Shown: positions 63,950-64,000 of the stretch, in pieces
Position numbering within the stretch: the stretch's first letter is position 1
Layout: each line of letters begins with the position of its first letter
From: Caprella mutica
Taxonomy: Eukaryota; Arthropoda; Malacostraca; Amphipoda; Caprellidae
Direction: 5' to 3'
DNA length: 64,000 bases
Assembly: GCA_947561585.1 (NCBI GenBank)
Contig: CANNZV010000944.1
Coordinates: forward strand, 372,001-436,000
Program-made: the position numbers and the translations under genes
Notes under the pieces: model-generated
The model's input: the letters and a program-made list of their open reading frames with translations, nothing else
Told to the model about the DNA's origin: nothing
Databases searched by the model: none

Positions 63950-64000
63950 CGCCAACTTTCACAATAGGTATGTATTTGAAAGCCAACAGCGGTGGAGTGC

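Overview
The window is a piece of an insect nuclear genome. It is AT-rich, with GT-AG introns from about 80 bp to over 5 kb, many TA-flanked miniature transposons and minisatellites, and gene families that point to an arthropod: a tandem pair of insect-type aldehyde oxidases and a SIK3 kinase. The order of insect cannot be fixed from the sequence alone. I see no bacterial, viral or CRISPR content. All three gene loci run on the + strand. I worked out exons by hand from ORF continuity, splice dinucleotides and phase; every joined model comes out as a whole number of codons.

Layout. (1) 1-5171: the 3' part of a gene for a nuclear protein. It has a Met/Gln-rich, acidic and basic N-terminal region, then two copies of a module made of a Tc1/paired-like helix-turn-helix domain followed by three C2H2 zinc fingers, then a Met/His/Pro-rich tail. 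(2) 5172-11252: 3' UTR and intergenic DNA with palindromic MITEs and a 28-bp minisatellite. (3) 11253-20990 and 25164-38393: two complete aldehyde oxidase genes of 22 coding exons each (1328 and 1324 residues). All 21 introns match in position and phase. The exons are nearly identical in some stretches and clearly diverged in others. A 1.3-kb terminal-inverted-repeat transposon lies between them. (4) 38394-46968: repeat-dense DNA upstream of the kinase. (5) 47006-59773: a SIK3-type AMPK-related kinase. Nine coding exons give a 1246-residue protein. An alternative terminal exon (50996-52248) would give a 1135-residue form. (6) 59774-64000: the kinase 3' UTR, a G-rich island, and a CRE plus TATA promoter-like sequence at the right edge that may belong to a gene outside the window.

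How the parts relate. The aldehyde oxidases are molybdo-flavoenzymes that oxidise aldehydes and N-heterocycles. Both copies keep all eight iron-sulfur cysteines and the catalytic glutamate, and they differ mainly in parts of the molybdenum-cofactor half. The kinase keeps its catalytic residues, the LKB1-site threonine and several PKA/14-3-3-type sites known in SIK3. The zinc-finger gene looks like a transposase-derived DNA-binding domain joined to zinc fingers. No functional link among the three loci is visible.

The most unusual structure is the way repeats touch splice and poly(A) signals. A 19-bp array starts exactly at the first splice donor of oxidase copy 1 and repeats that donor. A 91-bp array starts at the last donor of copy 2. 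A palindromic MITE carries an AATAAA just past the stop codon of the alternative kinase exon.
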